Positions 41,118 to 50,798 of a stretch of DNA of 64,000 nt are shown here, piece by piece. The number at the start of each line of letters is the position of its first letter. Position 1 is the stretch's first letter. Source of the stretch: Massilia sp. BJB1822 (lineage in GTDB: Bacteria > Pseudomonadota > Gammaproteobacteria > Burkholderiales > Burkholderiaceae_D); NCBI RefSeq assembly GCF_013369485.1, contig NZ_JABWEB010000002.1, positions 248,001 through 312,000 of the forward strand. The letters run 5' to 3'. The translations under genes were made by a program, and so were the position numbers. The notes beneath the pieces were generated by a model, which saw only the letters and a program-made list of their open reading frames with translations, did not search any database and was not told where the DNA came from.

Positions 41118-41953
41118 CGGGGACGAACGCTTTCTGACATCACGTCGGGACGGTGGTAGCGTTGGAAGCCTTCGTACACGACGCCCGAGCGGGCGGCCTT
41201 TTCCAGCAGCTCGCGCAGGACGGCCTGGTCTTCCGCATTCAGCGAGCGGCGCGAGTAGTACACACCGCTATGCCCCCAGGGCAGCTCGGGAATCGGTTCG
41301 ATGCGCAGCTTCTCCATCAGCCCCTGCACGCGCGGCTCGCGGCGGATGGCGGCGGCCAGGATGGTCGGCCCCATGATGGTGACGTCGACCGAGCCGACAT
41401 TCATCAGCCGCGCCACGGCATTGGCGTCGACTTCGAGAAACAGCCGTCCCTGGCGCGTCAGCTCGCGCACGATGGACTGGTATTGCTCGCCGTAGTCGAA
41501 GCCGCGCACCACGGCCACGCGCAGCTCGTGCTTTTCCAGCAGCTCCTGGGCATTGCGGATGGGCGGGCGTTCGCTGGGCAGGGTGATCAGGGTGGCGCGG
41601 TGGCCGATCATGGGGATGAAGTGGCCCAACTGGTCGCGCGCCGGGGTGCGGTTGGCGGGCAGCAGCAGGTCGGCCTTGCCGCTTTCGAACATGACTTCCA
41701 GGCGCGCGCGCGGCACTACGGAAAAGATGAAATTGCAGCCGGCCTTGGCGCCCAGGTTGCGCAGCATCTCGGCGTAAATGCCTTCCACGCTGCTGCCGTT
41801 GACGACGACGCTGACGCCGATGGGGGCGACCGGAACGATGATGTCGCGCGAGCAGCCGCTGGCCATGGCTGGGGCAGCGGCACAGGCCAGCCACAGCGTC
41901 AGCGCCGCGTTCCGGCTCCAGGCCGGCCAGCGATGGGGAAGTCTGCTCTTCAT
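41114..41953 (-). CDS. Periplasmic substrate-binding protein (amino-acid type)
   Basis: A 279-residue exported protein; signal peptide about 1-31 (ending APAMAS). Family 3 solute-binding fold (GIYAEMLRNLGAKAGCNFIF; FESGKADLLLPANRTPARD). It overlaps the start of an EamA permease by four bases instead of neighbouring ABC genes, an unusual partner. The second such orphan in this window is at 17258-18037. A sensory or moonlighting role is possible. Confidence 0.78.
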   Translation of the reverse strand: MKSRLPHRWPAWSRNAALTLWLACAAAPAMASGCSRDIIVPVAPIGVSVVVNGSSVEGIYAEMLRNLGAKAGCNFIFSVVPRARLEVMFESGKADLLLPANRTPARDQLGHFIPMIGHRATLITLPSERPPIRNAQELLEKHELRVAVVRGFDYGEQYQSIVRELTRQGRLFLEVDANAVARLMNVGSVDVTIMGPTILAAAIRREPRVQGLMEKLRIEPIPELPWGHSGVYYSRRSLNAEDQAVLRELLEKAARSGVVYEGFQRYHRPDVMSESVRPR

Positions 41954-42020
41954 GGCATCTCGCTTAAGACGCCGGACGCTGCCCGCCCCCGCAGGCTGGC
42001 GTCCTGGCTGACTTCATTCT

Positions 42021-43307
42021 CTATGAATTTGCCTGAAAAGCCAAGCCGCTGCGGGTGAAATAGCGCCTTGCCACGACAATCGCCAGCCCTTGCAGAATGG
42101 CGCACATGAAGAAGCTGGCCCCCATGCGCCAGTCGCCGGCCGGCAGGTGGCTTACCTCGCCCAGGATCGCGCTGCCGATCAGGGGCATGCAGATGATGCC
42201 GACCGCGTTGATCGATTGCAGAGATCCCATCAACTCGCCCTGTTCGGCCGGCGGCGTGGATTTGGAGAAGATGGCCTGCATGGCCGGCCCGGTGGTAAAG
42301 GCCAGCAGATTGCAGAAGATGAAGACGTACATCATCCAGCCCTGCGTCGCCAGACCATACAGCGTATACACGACGAAGCCCGAACTCAGGCCCATGAGGG
42401 CCAGCTTCACTTCGCCGAAGCGTTTGATCAGCATGCCGAGCAGGCCGGCCTGCACCACGGCGGCCATCAGGCCCACGCAGAACAGGGAAATGCCGTTCTG
42501 GGTCGGATTCCAGTCGAAGCGGAAGTGGTTGTACAGCACCCAGGTGCTGTGCAGTCCGACCTGGGCCAGAACCATGAAGCCGTAGGCGACCAGTAGGCCG
42601 CGGATGTCGCGGCGGCGTGCCAGGCGCGCCAGGCCGGCCAGGGGATTGAGCTTGGAGGGATTGAATTTGCCGCGCCGTTCGGCCGGCAGCGATTCGGGCA
42701 CGAAGAACCAGCCGTAGATGAAGTTGGCGGCCGACAGCGCGGCGGCGATGACGAAGGGCAGGTGCAGGCTCACGTCGCCCAGCAGTCCGCCCAGCATTGG
42801 GCCGCAGATGAAGCCCAGCCCGAAGGAGGCGCCGATTTTGCCGAAGCTCTTGGCACGGTTTTCCGGCGTCGAGATATCGGAAGCATAGGCCGAGGCCACC
42901 GCCATGCTGGCCGAGGACATGCCGCCCACCACGCGCGCCAGCAGCAGCCAGGCCAGGCTGGGCGCCCAGGCGGTGATCAGGAAGCTCAGGCCCATGCCAG
43001 CCATCGAATACAGCAGCACCGGGCGGCGGCCCACGCGGTCGCTGAGCGCGCCCAGTATCGGCATGCAGAAGAACTGCATCAGGCCGAAGATGGCGCCCAT
43101 GATGCCGTACCACAGCGCCTGCTGGTCGCGCACCGGAACGAATTCGCCCACCAGCAGCGGCAGCACCGGCACCACCAGGCCCAGGCCCAGCATGTCGATG
43201 AAGATGGAAACCAGCACGAAGCCGAGGCGGCCGCCCGTGGCCGCGCCATCGGCATCGGCCGCGCTTGGGTCGCCGCTGGCGGAAGTCTGCATGTCAGGCT
43301 GGCTCAT
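42021..43307 (-). CDS. MFS transporter of the TetA-like (TCR) group
   Basis: A 428-residue inner-membrane proton antiporter with 12 helices. Motif A is LGALSDRVGRRPVLL; motif C-like GASFGLGFICGPMLGG is also present. Both, with the start (FIDMLGLGLVVPVLPLLV), are typical of the tetracycline-resistance group of multidrug exporters; chromosomal members often have other substrates. The ATG at 43307 overlaps the stop codon of the HD hydrolase gene (ATGA), so they are coupled. Confidence 0.9.
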   Translation of the reverse strand: MSQPDMQTSASGDPSAADADGAATGGRLGFVLVSIFIDMLGLGLVVPVLPLLVGEFVPVRDQQALWYGIMGAIFGLMQFFCMPILGALSDRVGRRPVLLYSMAGMGLSFLITAWAPSLAWLLLARVVGGMSSASMAVASAYASDISTPENRAKSFGKIGASFGLGFICGPMLGGLLGDVSLHLPFVIAAALSAANFIYGWFFVPESLPAERRGKFNPSKLNPLAGLARLARRRDIRGLLVAYGFMVLAQVGLHSTWVLYNHFRFDWNPTQNGISLFCVGLMAAVVQAGLLGMLIKRFGEVKLALMGLSSGFVVYTLYGLATQGWMMYVFIFCNLLAFTTGPAMQAIFSKSTPPAEQGELMGSLQSINAVGIICMPLIGSAILGEVSHLPAGDWRMGASFFMCAILQGLAIVVARRYFTRSGLAFQANS

Positions 43308-43969
43308 GGCGTCTCGCTGGCGGGAAGCGCGGCCCACTCGGCCACAAAGTTATCGCGGAAGGCATACAGCTGCTGCATGCGTTCCATGCCGAGGCGCTTA
43401 CCGGCAGCGGTCTGCATCATGCCGGGCAGGGTGGCCAGCTTGACCTCGATATGGTCGAGGGAATAGGCCTTGTCGTCGCGCGCGCGGCGCTGGGCCAGCG
43501 GATCGTCGGCATGGGCCAGGGCGGAGCCCATGCGGCCGGCGGTGTAGAACAGGCGCGCCAGGCCGACGGCGCCGAGGGCGTCGAGACGGTCGGCGTCCTG
43601 CACGATCTTGGCTTCGATGGTGTGCGGCGGCAAGGCGGCCGAGAAGCTGTGCGTTTCGATCGCATGCGCCACGGCGGCCAGGCGCTCGGCCGGGAAGCCC
43701 AGCGCGGCCAGTTGCTGCTGGGCCAGGACGGCGGCCTGGCGCGAAGCCAGATGGCGTTCCGGGTGATTCTTGGGCAGGTTCACCAGATCGTGCAGATAGC
43801 AGGCCGCCAGCACGACCAGGGCATCGGCCTCGGGATAATCGTTCAGCAGCAGGGCGGCGTTGCGCCAGACGCGATGCAAGTGATTGGTGTCGTGCGCGCC
43901 ATCGCTGTCGCTCGCCGCGCTGGCCAGCGCGATCAGGCGCGGCTGCCAGCTGTTCAACAGTTCATTCAT
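43304..43969 (-). CDS. HD domain phosphohydrolase
   Basis: A 221-residue cytoplasmic metal-dependent phosphohydrolase. Metal ligands: His30/His32 (TNHLHRVW), His60-Asp61 (AACYLHDLV) and a later Asp (VQDADRLDALG). This is the YedJ/PpGpp-hydrolase-like uncharacterised HD group. ATG at 43969 is preferred (AGAAGAG upstream). It is first in a two-gene operon with the MFS exporter. Confidence 0.88.
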   Translation of the reverse strand: MNELLNSWQPRLIALASAASDSDGAHDTNHLHRVWRNAALLLNDYPEADALVVLAACYLHDLVNLPKNHPERHLASRQAAVLAQQQLAALGFPAERLAAVAHAIETHSFSAALPPHTIEAKIVQDADRLDALGAVGLARLFYTAGRMGSALAHADDPLAQRRARDDKAYSLDHIEVKLATLPGMMQTAAGKRLGMERMQQLYAFRDNFVAEWAALPASETP

Positions 43970-44105
43970 TCTTGCTCTTCTGTTTCGGGTTCGGGGAAGC
44001 ACGCCATTGTGGCATGAATGCAGCAGCCCCGTTGTAACTCGTAGTTGTTTAATTGTTGTTTATAAGTAATAATAATATTTTTTGCAATAATTGATTGAGG
44101 GTAAT

Positions 44106-44612
44106 ATGCGGTATATGCGTTGCGCGATTTTGCTGGCTGGCCTGCTGGCGGGTTTTTGTGCGAATGCGGTGGCACAGGAGCGTTTTACGATGAAGGAGCC
44201 AGAAGCGCACACCGGCACGCGCTTGAAGCGTGAAAACGCCACCTCTTTCCTGCCTTTCGATAAAAGCTATCACGAGCTGAGCGCCGAACAGCAGCGTAAA
44301 GTAAAAAGTGCCTACGCCCAAATGGCCGAGGACGACGAGCCGCCGTTCCCGGAAAAGGGACTGGCGGGCCTGTTCTCCACCCTGCAGAAAGTGCATGCCA
44401 AGGTGCCGGTACGCGGCAAGCTGGACCTGGAAGCGGAAGTGGATGCAGAGGGCAAGGTGGTGAATGTGATCGTCTACGAGTCGCCCGATGAATGGGTGAC
44501 CAAGGTCATGGCGGCCGCGCTGGCCACAACCAAATTTAAACCAGCTTTATGCCATGGCCAGCCTTGCGCGCAAAACTTTCCATTTTTGGTCAATATGACG
44601 ATCAAGCATTGA
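44106..44612 (+). CDS. Exported TonB-C-like protein
   Basis: A 168-residue protein with a signal peptide (about 1-24, ending ANAVAQ). Residues 85-168 resemble a TonB C-terminal domain (VPVRGKLDLEAEVDAEGKVVNVIVYESP; TTKFKPALCHGQPC), with a Cys pair near the end. It lacks the Pro-rich spacer and membrane anchor of real TonB, so it is not an energy transducer in the usual sense. GAGGG precedes the ATG. The upstream region is AT-rich. Confidence 0.7.
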   Translation: MRYMRCAILLAGLLAGFCANAVAQERFTMKEPEAHTGTRLKRENATSFLPFDKSYHELSAEQQRKVKSAYAQMAEDDEPPFPEKGLAGLFSTLQKVHAKVPVRGKLDLEAEVDAEGKVVNVIVYESPDEWVTKVMAAALATTKFKPALCHGQPCAQNFPFLVNMTIKH

Positions 44613-44753
44613 GTGGTTCTATTGCCGTACAGCATTAAATTTGCTGCTAAAAAACTTGGCTTGGGGTAACATTGAGGGCTGATATTTACTAATGAACTTT
44701 CGTGCTGCAAGTGATACAGCGGCGCGGTAAATCGCCCACGATAAGGAATCATC

Positions 44754-45239
44754 ATGTCCCAAGACGCACAAGTGCAATCGACCGGCGCGGCAGCCGAATA
44801 CCTGGCCTTTACCCTGGGCCAGGAAGAATACGGCATCGACATCCAGAAAGTCAGCGAGATCCGCAGCTACGAAACGCCGACCCGTATTGCCAATGCGCCG
44901 GAATTCGTCAAGGGCGTGGTCAATCTGCGCGGCCTGATCGTGCCGATCGTCGACATGCGCATCAAGTTCAACCTGGGCACGCCGAACTACAACCAGTTCA
45001 CCGTCGTCATCATCCTCAACATCGGCTCGCGCGTGGTCGGCATGGTGGTCGACAGCGTGTCCGACGTGACCACGCTCGAACCCGAGCAGATCAAGCCGGC
45101 CCCGGAAATGGGTTCGACCATCAACACCGAACATATCGTGGGCCTGGGCACGCTGGAAGAGCGCATGCTGATCCTGGTGGACATCGACAAGCTGATGTCC
45201 AGCGAAGACATGGGACTGATCGAAAGCGCCGTCGCCTAA
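44754..45239 (+). CDS. cheW: Chemotaxis coupling protein CheW
   Basis: A 161-residue adaptor that links chemoreceptors to CheA. The CheW-like fold shows [34 protein letters not shown] and [11 protein letters not shown], all canonical. It is 13 bases upstream of a methyl-accepting chemotaxis protein gene, with which it forms an operon; no cheA or cheY is in the window. AAGGA lies seven bases before the ATG. Confidence 0.95.
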   Translation: MSQDAQVQSTGAAAEYLAFTLGQEEYGIDIQKVSEIRSYETPTRIANAPEFVKGVVNLRGLIVPIVDMRIKFNLGTPNYNQFTVVIILNIGSRVVGMVVDSVSDVTTLEPEQIKPAPEMGSTINTEHIVGLGTLEERMLILVDIDKLMSSEDMGLIESAVA

Positions 45240-45252
45240 GAGGGCCGCCACC

Positions 45253-46836
45253 ATGAACGCACTCAATCACATCAGCATCGGCAAACGCCTGGCCATCGGC
45301 TTTGCCATAATTCTCGCTTTCTGCATGCTGATCACCGGCATCGGCATGTGGCGTCTGCAGCAGGTGGCGCAGGCGACCAAGGACATGATGGAAACCCCGC
45401 TGGCCAAGGAGCGCATGATCAGCGACTGGCACAGCCGCATCGACAGCGCCATCCGCCGCACCACGGCCATCGCGCGCAGCAGCGACCAAAGCCTGGGCGC
45501 CTATTTCGCCGAAGAGTCGAAATCCTCCAGCGCCGCATCGGCCGAACTGCAAAAGAAAATCGAAGACCTGCTGCAGGACGAGGACGAGAAGGTGCTGTTC
45601 GCCAAGTCCATGGAACAGCGCAAGGTTTATCTGAGTTCGCGCGACCAGGTGGCCAAGCTGAAATCGGCCGGGGAACTGGAACCGGCGCAGGAAGTGTTCG
45701 AGAAAACCTTCGTGCCCGGCGCGGCCAAATACCAGTCGCTGGTGCAGGACCTGCTGAAAATGCAGCGCGAGAAGATCGACGCCACCGCGCGCCATATCGA
45801 GGGCATCGCCATCAACAGCCGCACCTTGCTGCTGGTGCTGTCGGTGCTGGTGCTGGGCTTTGGCGCCGTCTGCGCCTGGCTGCTTACCGTGGGCATTACC
45901 GCGCCGCTGAGCCGCGCCGTGGACGCCGCGCGCCGCGTCGCCTCGGGCGATCTGAGTGGCCAAATCGACGTGGCGGGCAGCGATGAAACCGGCCAGCTGC
46001 TGCAGGCGCTGAAGGATATGAATCAGGCGCTGCTGAATATCGTGACTGAAGTGCGCAACGGCACCGACAGCATCAACACCTCGTCGTCCGAAATCGCGGC
46101 CGGCAACCAGGATCTGTCCTCGCGCACCGAGGAACAGGCCAGCGCGCTGGAAGAAACCGCCTCCTCGATGGAAGAGCTGACGTCGACCGTGCGTCAGAAT
46201 GCCGACAATGCGCGCCAGGCCAATCAGCTGGCCAGCGCCGCCGCCTCGGTGGCGGTGCGCGGCGGCAGCGTGGTGACGAATGTGGTGGGCACGATGGAGT
46301 CGATCAACGAATCCTCGCGCAAGATCGTGGACATTATCTCGGTCATCGACGGCATCGCTTTCCAGACCAATATTCTGGCGCTGAACGCCGCCGTGGAAGC
46401 GGCGCGCGCCGGTGAACAGGGCCGCGGCTTCGCCGTGGTGGCGTCGGAAGTGCGCAATCTGGCGCAGCGCTCGGCGTCGGCGGCGAAAGAGATCAAGGAA
46501 CTGATCGGCGACTCGGTGGAGAAGGTCAACCAGGGCAGCAAACTGGTGGCCGAAGCCGGCAGCACAATGGAAGAAATCGTCGCCAGCGTGCACCGCGTCA
46601 GCGACATCATTTCCGAAATCACGGCGGCCAGCTCGGAGCAGAGCGTGGGCATCGAAGAAGTCTCGCGCGCCATCGGCCAGATGGATCAGGTCACGCAGCA
46701 GAATGCGGCCCTGGTGGAAGAATCGGCGGCAGCGGCCGAATCCATGCAGCACCAGGCGCACAGCCTGGCGCAAGTGGTCAGCGTGTTCAACGTCGGTCAG
46801 ATGGGCGGCAAACCCGCGCTTCGCCTGGGACGCTAA
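45253..46836 (+). CDS. Methyl-accepting chemotaxis protein (Tar-like topology)
   Basis: A 527-residue receptor. Transmembrane helix 1 about 12-32, a four-helix-bundle periplasmic sensor (35-190), helix 2 about 193-213, HAMP (215-268), then the cytoplasmic methyl-accepting domain with its signalling tip [20 protein letters not shown]. Methylation segments include [17 protein letters not shown]. There is no C-terminal NWETF-type tether. It follows cheW in an operon and ends at a strong terminator. The ligand is unknown. Confidence 0.94.
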   Translation: MNALNHISIGKRLAIGFAIILAFCMLITGIGMWRLQQVAQATKDMMETPLAKERMISDWHSRIDSAIRRTTAIARSSDQSLGAYFAEESKSSSAASAELQKKIEDLLQDEDEKVLFAKSMEQRKVYLSSRDQVAKLKSAGELEPAQEVFEKTFVPGAAKYQSLVQDLLKMQREKIDATARHIEGIAINSRTLLLVLSVLVLGFGAVCAWLLTVGITAPLSRAVDAARRVASGDLSGQIDVAGSDETGQLLQALKDMNQALLNIVTEVRNGTDSINTSSSEIAAGNQDLSSRTEEQASALEETASSMEELTSTVRQNADNARQANQLASAAASVAVRGGSVVTNVVGTMESINESSRKIVDIISVIDGIAFQTNILALNAAVEAARAGEQGRGFAVVASEVRNLAQRSASAAKEIKELIGDSVEKVNQGSKLVAEAGSTMEEIVASVHRVSDIISEITAASSEQSVGIEEVSRAIGQMDQVTQQNAALVEESAAAAESMQHQAHSLAQVVSVFNVGQMGGKPALRLGR

Positions 46837-46857
46837 TGCGTTCTACCGCTTAAAGAT

Positions 46858-46884
46858 AAAGGACGCTGCGGCGTCCTTTTTTTC
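46858..46884 (+). terminator. Intrinsic terminator of the cheW-MCP operon
   Basis: GGACGC-TGCG-GCGTCC stem preceded by AAA and followed by TTTTTTTC. Confidence 0.92.
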
Positions 46885-47084
46885 TGTGGCTGGCTTAGAG
46901 TTAATCTGACGTCAGCTGCCAGAAGAATGAAAATTGTCATAGCCTGTACTGGATCAGATTAGACCTGACATAAATTATCGGATGAGTTAAAGTTCTCGCG
47001 GGGTGCTATCGGCCAGGCGCAGACGTCGGTTAGAGATACTTCCTGTAAGAACCGTAGGTCCATTTACTTCATGTCGAGTCAAAT

Positions 47085-47597
47085 ATGCACAAATTCATAA
47101 AATCCATCGTTACTGCTATCTATCTCGTCACTTTCGCTGTCATGTCGCCTGTTATAGCCGCAGACCAAAATACCGACTGGGAAACACAGGTTAGAAAAGC
47201 TGACGATGCCTACTGGCACGACTTTAATTTCTCACATTCCACTGCATTGAAGGCCTATCTCACCAGCGATGTCGAGTTCTATCATGATCTTGGCGGCTCG
47301 ATAATAGGGTATGAAGCATTAGCCAAAGTCAACGCCGGAATGGATGACGCCAAGAACCGAGGTCGCCGTATGGTTGTTCCTGAAACTCTCCGCATACTTC
47401 CATTGCGCAAGGGAAAAGACATTTATGGTGCCCTAGTCATGGGTGAGCATGATTTCTTTAGTACTGAGTCGGGAAAAGTGGTGAAGAGAACGTTGAGGGC
47501 CTCTTTTACGCACCTCATGTTGCTCCAGGACGGTGCTTGGAAAATAGCACGTATATATAGTTATGAACACAAACCGGTAGCTGATACGGATAAGTAA
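47085..47597 (+). CDS. Exported DUF4440/NTF2-like protein
   Basis: A 170-residue protein with a signal peptide (about 1-26, ending VIAA). The rest is an NTF2/SnoaL-like fold of the DUF4440 type (WETQVRKADDAYWHDF; ALKAYLTSDVEFYHDLGG; LLQDGAWKIARIYSYEH). Such proteins are small ketosteroid-isomerase-like enzymes or binding domains; no catalytic residues can be named. Base and codon use are AT-richer than in the genes to the left, marking the start of a probably acquired segment. No strong Shine-Dalgarno is visible. Confidence 0.75.
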   Translation: MHKFIKSIVTAIYLVTFAVMSPVIAADQNTDWETQVRKADDAYWHDFNFSHSTALKAYLTSDVEFYHDLGGSIIGYEALAKVNAGMDDAKNRGRRMVVPETLRILPLRKGKDIYGALVMGEHDFFSTESGKVVKRTLRASFTHLMLLQDGAWKIARIYSYEHKPVADTDK

Positions 47598-48020
47598 GCT
47601 TAAATCGGAAGAGGTCGGATTGGTTAGGTTTTCACTGGCCAATTAACCGGGCAATTGATCAGAACAAAGGTCTGTTCAGGGGCGTAAGCATCAATTCGCC
47701 GCATTCAAAATATTTAGAGTGCGTTACTTCCGCTTTGGGGCGGATTCTATGTTTTGCCGCACTTAATATCTATGGAGGCACGACCGTGGCAAACAATAAC
47801 GGCAGCCAAGCAAATTACACTTTCAATGGACGGCTCCTCTGAAGGAATAGAGCTATACTACCTTTTCGGCTCTGTGGAAGATGGGTTGAATCTTGTCGAG
47901 CGCGGAATTTATAGTACCGTAGCTGAGTAGCGAACAGATCTAGAAACGATTTTGGTTCAGCATTGCCAGACACCTCCAGCTTCCTGTTTAAACGTTGGTA
48001 TTGAAGGATGAACTCTTGGG
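47598..48020. other. 423-base AT-rich interval, no convincing gene
   Basis: No complete gene or terminator is convincing. Two overlapping frames stay open over about 47660-47930 and read like coding sequence, but neither has a good start; one is listed as a remnant at 47718-47930. Nothing else was recognised. Confidence 0.5.
47718..47930 (+). pseudogene. Possible gene remnant or small ORF
   Basis: An open frame of 70 codons ends with TAG at 47928-47930. Its only ATG starts are at 47772 (52 residues, MEARPWQTITAAKQ...) and 47826. The C-terminal part (SEGIELYYLFGSVEDGLNL) has ordinary amino-acid composition. There is no Shine-Dalgarno. A GTG at 47785 with GGAGG upstream opens the next frame (VANNNGSQANYTFNG) but stops after 18 codons. 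A frameshifted remnant would explain both; chance cannot be excluded. Confidence 0.25.
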
Positions 48021-49739
48021 CTAGCTGTTTGAATACATCGGGCTGCTCACTTTGTCGATATAGATAAACGCATCGAAAGACTTCGCTGGCGTTAGCGTGA
48101 TGTCGTTTCTGCCCCAGTCCCGGGTGATGATTTCTCTTCGGAATAAATGGCCGGCATGCTCTTGAGTGTTGCTGAGAATGTCAATAAAGCATGCGGAGTT
48201 GCAGTTTTTTTTCATGATCCCTTCCAACAAATAGGTCGCTGGAGGGACAATTGAATAGATGGCCCGATTGTTCAGGGCGGCCTCTCCACTTCCCATCATC
48301 AATCCGATCATGTAGGCATTTTCGCCATATTTTTCGTGGATATGGTGTCCGAGAGTCTTTGGGCTTTCCGGTAATGGCCAAGACTTTGCGATATGAGCAT
48401 TGTGCGCCCAGATTATTATCTTATTGTTCTTGTATTTTTCGTCTGCGAGAAAGGAAAAATTGTTGAACATTCCTTTATCGCGGGTTTCGAATCGCTCTTT
48501 GGATGCGCTAGGCTTTGATTGAAAATATGTCTGTGCGATGCGGGAAGAAATTTCTGCTTGCAGCTCTTTTACTTGTTCTTGAAACGCCAGTGAGCCTAAA
48601 TTCTTTGTAAGTATGGCAATGGCCTTGGTAAGATTTTCGTACTGCCCCGCCAGAGCGAATGCTTGTTCGGCGGCACCTACGGTTCCTGTTTCAAGACTTT
48701 GGGCTTTTTGAAGAAGGCTGCCGTTATTGAATAAGTCAATTTGCGCCAGAGTTCTTTTTGCTCTGATGGACAAGCCTCGGGATTGCACATCGAATCCGGC
48801 GATATGCAGTTGCGACCCGGTTGACCGAGCTTTCCTTACGTATTCAAACAGCGCAATCAACTCATCCGTATGCCAAATTTGAGGGAGGCAGGATTTCATC
48901 AGATCCGCAGCAGCTTTCTCGGTTATTTGATGATCTACATCGCTGCATTCGCTGAATGGGGCTTCGAACGCAATTACGTTGTATCCCAATTCTTCATGCA
49001 GGTATTTTATCGTCTGAATTTTTGCGGAGCTGAATTCGGAAACTCCATGGCTGCTCTCTCCCAGTAATATGATTCTTTTGTCTTTGATATGTGGTTTGAG
49101 GAAAACGGGTTTGCTGCCAAAGGGGAACGGGTGTGATATTAAGGCTGGATCTGTAGATTCAGATTTGCTTTGCTCTGCGCCCGAGGATATCGTTACCGTT
49201 ACATCGTCGAACCACGCTTCGCCATTTCCGCTAAGCAAGATGCCAGCAAGCGCTGTTTTTGAGCGCGGCGTGGTATCCAGCGTAAGTTGAAAATACGTCC
49301 AGTCTTGCGTTCCGTGCGGGCTGGTCTTTGCCATATTATCAAACGATTCGCGCCTGCGTTCGTCGTTATCAATGCGCAACCACAATGATGCCAGTCCCTC
49401 CGAATGATCCCTGACCTTGATCCATCCGGAAATGCTTACTTGGGTTCCTGCTGCTACATCAAGCTTTATTGCTTGATTGATTTGAAAGAGCTTTTTTCCA
49501 TCGCCTCGTATGTGAAAGGAGCACTTCCCCGAATGACTTGTTTCGCAATCTTTTGCGGACTCCGATTCGCCTTCCTGATACCAGTCCAGTGCCTTATTCT
49601 GTTCGCTCCACTGCTCAAAGCTGCCATTTTTCAAAAGCGATTCCTTGCCAAAGGACGGGGCCGAAATGCACAAGAATAGAATCATCAGCCCAAAGCAGGC
49701 TGCCAGCCGCTTGGATGAACAACTATTTTCAACCATCAT
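48021..49739 (-). CDS. Exported erythromycin-esterase-family protein with N-terminal jelly-roll-like domain
   Basis: A 572-residue protein. Signal peptide about 1-31. Residues 32-190 look like a carbohydrate-binding-module or galactose-binding jelly roll (LLKNGSFEQWSEQNKALDWY; GEAWFDDVTVTI). Residues about 200-565 are the erythromycin-esterase domain (IILLGESSHGVSEFSSAK; NVIAFEAPFSECSDVDHQ; IIWAHNAHIAKSW). The family Glu/His residues are kept. Base composition is clearly AT-richer than in most of the window, unlike its homologue at 32779-34122. The N-terminal extension and export distinguish it from cytoplasmic Ere enzymes; the substrate may be an extracellular ester. Confidence 0.82.
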   Translation of the reverse strand: MMVENSCSSKRLAACFGLMILFLCISAPSFGKESLLKNGSFEQWSEQNKALDWYQEGESESAKDCETSHSGKCSFHIRGDGKKLFQINQAIKLDVAAGTQVSISGWIKVRDHSEGLASLWLRIDNDERRRESFDNMAKTSPHGTQDWTYFQLTLDTTPRSKTALAGILLSGNGEAWFDDVTVTISSGAEQSKSESTDPALISHPFPFGSKPVFLKPHIKDKRIILLGESSHGVSEFSSAKIQTIKYLHEELGYNVIAFEAPFSECSDVDHQITEKAAADLMKSCLPQIWHTDELIALFEYVRKARSTGSQLHIAGFDVQSRGLSIRAKRTLAQIDLFNNGSLLQKAQSLETGTVGAAEQAFALAGQYENLTKAIAILTKNLGSLAFQEQVKELQAEISSRIAQTYFQSKPSASKERFETRDKGMFNNFSFLADEKYKNNKIIIWAHNAHIAKSWPLPESPKTLGHHIHEKYGENAYMIGLMMGSGEAALNNRAIYSIVPPATYLLEGIMKKNCNSACFIDILSNTQEHAGHLFRREIITRDWGRNDITLTPAKSFDAFIYIDKVSSPMYSNS

Positions 49740-49885
49740 TTATCCTATGTGAGAGGGAGGTTTCTGTTTGAGTAGTTTACTTGCTTTTTTCTTAATAATT
49801 CTCTCAAAAATACGCAAGTGTTTTAGAATTGATCTACCTGCCATGAGGCAGGCGAAGGACAATTGCGCCACTACTTTAGGATGAA

Positions 49886-50458
49886 ATGACTTTACTTCTG
49901 GAGCAGCGCCTGGCCGGCATCGCGGCCGCTACGCCATGGTTTATGGATGCTTTGCACGCTGCCACCAGTCTCGGGCTGGAGTCATGGTGCATCGGAGCGG
50001 GCGTGGTACGCAATCTGGTGTGGGACCATCTGCATGGCTATGCGGCGCCAAGCCAGCTTGCCGATATCGACTTCGCTTATTTCGATGCCGCCAATTTGGA
50101 CGGCAAGCGCGAGGCCGATTTGCAAAGGCGTCTGTCGCAGCTGATGCCATCGCAAAAATGGGAAGTGGCCAATCAGGCCCGCGTTCATCTCTGGTTCGAG
50201 CAGTACTTCGGCCACCCGGTTGATGCTTTGACTTCGCTGGAGGAGGCGGTGGCGTCATGGCCGGAATATGCCACCTCGGTCGGCGTCTTCCTCGATTCCG
50301 GCGCGGCTCTGAACATCATCGCGCCGCACGGCCTGGAGGATATCTTTTCCATGACGATCCGGCGCAATCCGGCGCGCGTCAGCCTTGAGACTTATCGCCA
50401 GCGGATCGAGCAGAAGCAGTATCTAAAACGATGGCCCCAGGCCACGGTGATTTGTTAA
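49886..50458 (+). CDS. Nucleotidyltransferase family protein (PF06042-like)
   Basis: A 190-residue protein. The fold signature is WCIGAGVVRNLVWDHLHGY followed by the acidic pair in ADIDFAYFD, as in the uncharacterised nucleotidyltransferases of this group. VNALTS-like and SVGVFLDSG segments also fit. It is first of four closely spaced plus-strand genes (49886-51676). The nucleotide and acceptor are unknown. Confidence 0.82.
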   Translation: MTLLLEQRLAGIAAATPWFMDALHAATSLGLESWCIGAGVVRNLVWDHLHGYAAPSQLADIDFAYFDAANLDGKREADLQRRLSQLMPSQKWEVANQARVHLWFEQYFGHPVDALTSLEEAVASWPEYATSVGVFLDSGAALNIIAPHGLEDIFSMTIRRNPARVSLETYRQRIEQKQYLKRWPQATVIC

Positions 50459-50469
50459 GGAGCTGGATC

Positions 50470-50796
50470 ATGCGCATGCCGGACCCGGAATTCATCGCTT
50501 CCCACGCCCTGCTGCGGCGAGGGGAAAACGGCGAGCAGGCTGAGATTAATATTCAGATCGGCAGGCCATATCAGGCTGACGGAGCCTGGGCTTGCGCCCT
50601 TGTCGTCGATGAACGCTACCCCGATATTTATGGCGACACCTCCTTGCAGGCATTGTGTCTGGCAGTATCCCTGGCGTCCAGGCGGTTGCGGGAAATGCTG
50701 AAGGCTGGTGAAATATTGTCGTATCCAGACAGCTCGGAAGTACGCCTGGATGCGGAAGCGCTGGATGCGCTCTTTGGCGCCAACCTGTTTAAGTAA
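50470..50796 (+). CDS. Hypothetical protein (DUF6968-like)
   Basis: A 108-residue protein without signal peptide or membrane segment (FIASHALLRRGENGEQAEIN; DGAWACALVVDERYPDIYGD). The architecture of short beta strands followed by a helix (TSLQALCLAVSLASRRLREML) matches small proteins annotated as DUF6968. ATG at 50470 is preferred (GGAGC upstream); 13 upstream codons would overlap the nucleotidyltransferase gene. It is three bases from the next gene. Confidence 0.65.
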   Translation: MRMPDPEFIASHALLRRGENGEQAEINIQIGRPYQADGAWACALVVDERYPDIYGDTSLQALCLAVSLASRRLREMLKAGEILSYPDSSEVRLDAEALDALFGANLFK

Positions 50797-50798
50797 CT

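Noticed and set aside
42021..43307. Tetracycline resistance gene tet
   Set aside because: The TCR-group MFS signature is present, but the chromosomal setting with an HD hydrolase gives no support for tetracycline as substrate.
44106..44612. True TonB energy transducer
   Set aside because: It has a cleavable-looking signal peptide and no Pro-rich arm or ExbB/ExbD neighbours; only the C-terminal domain is similar.
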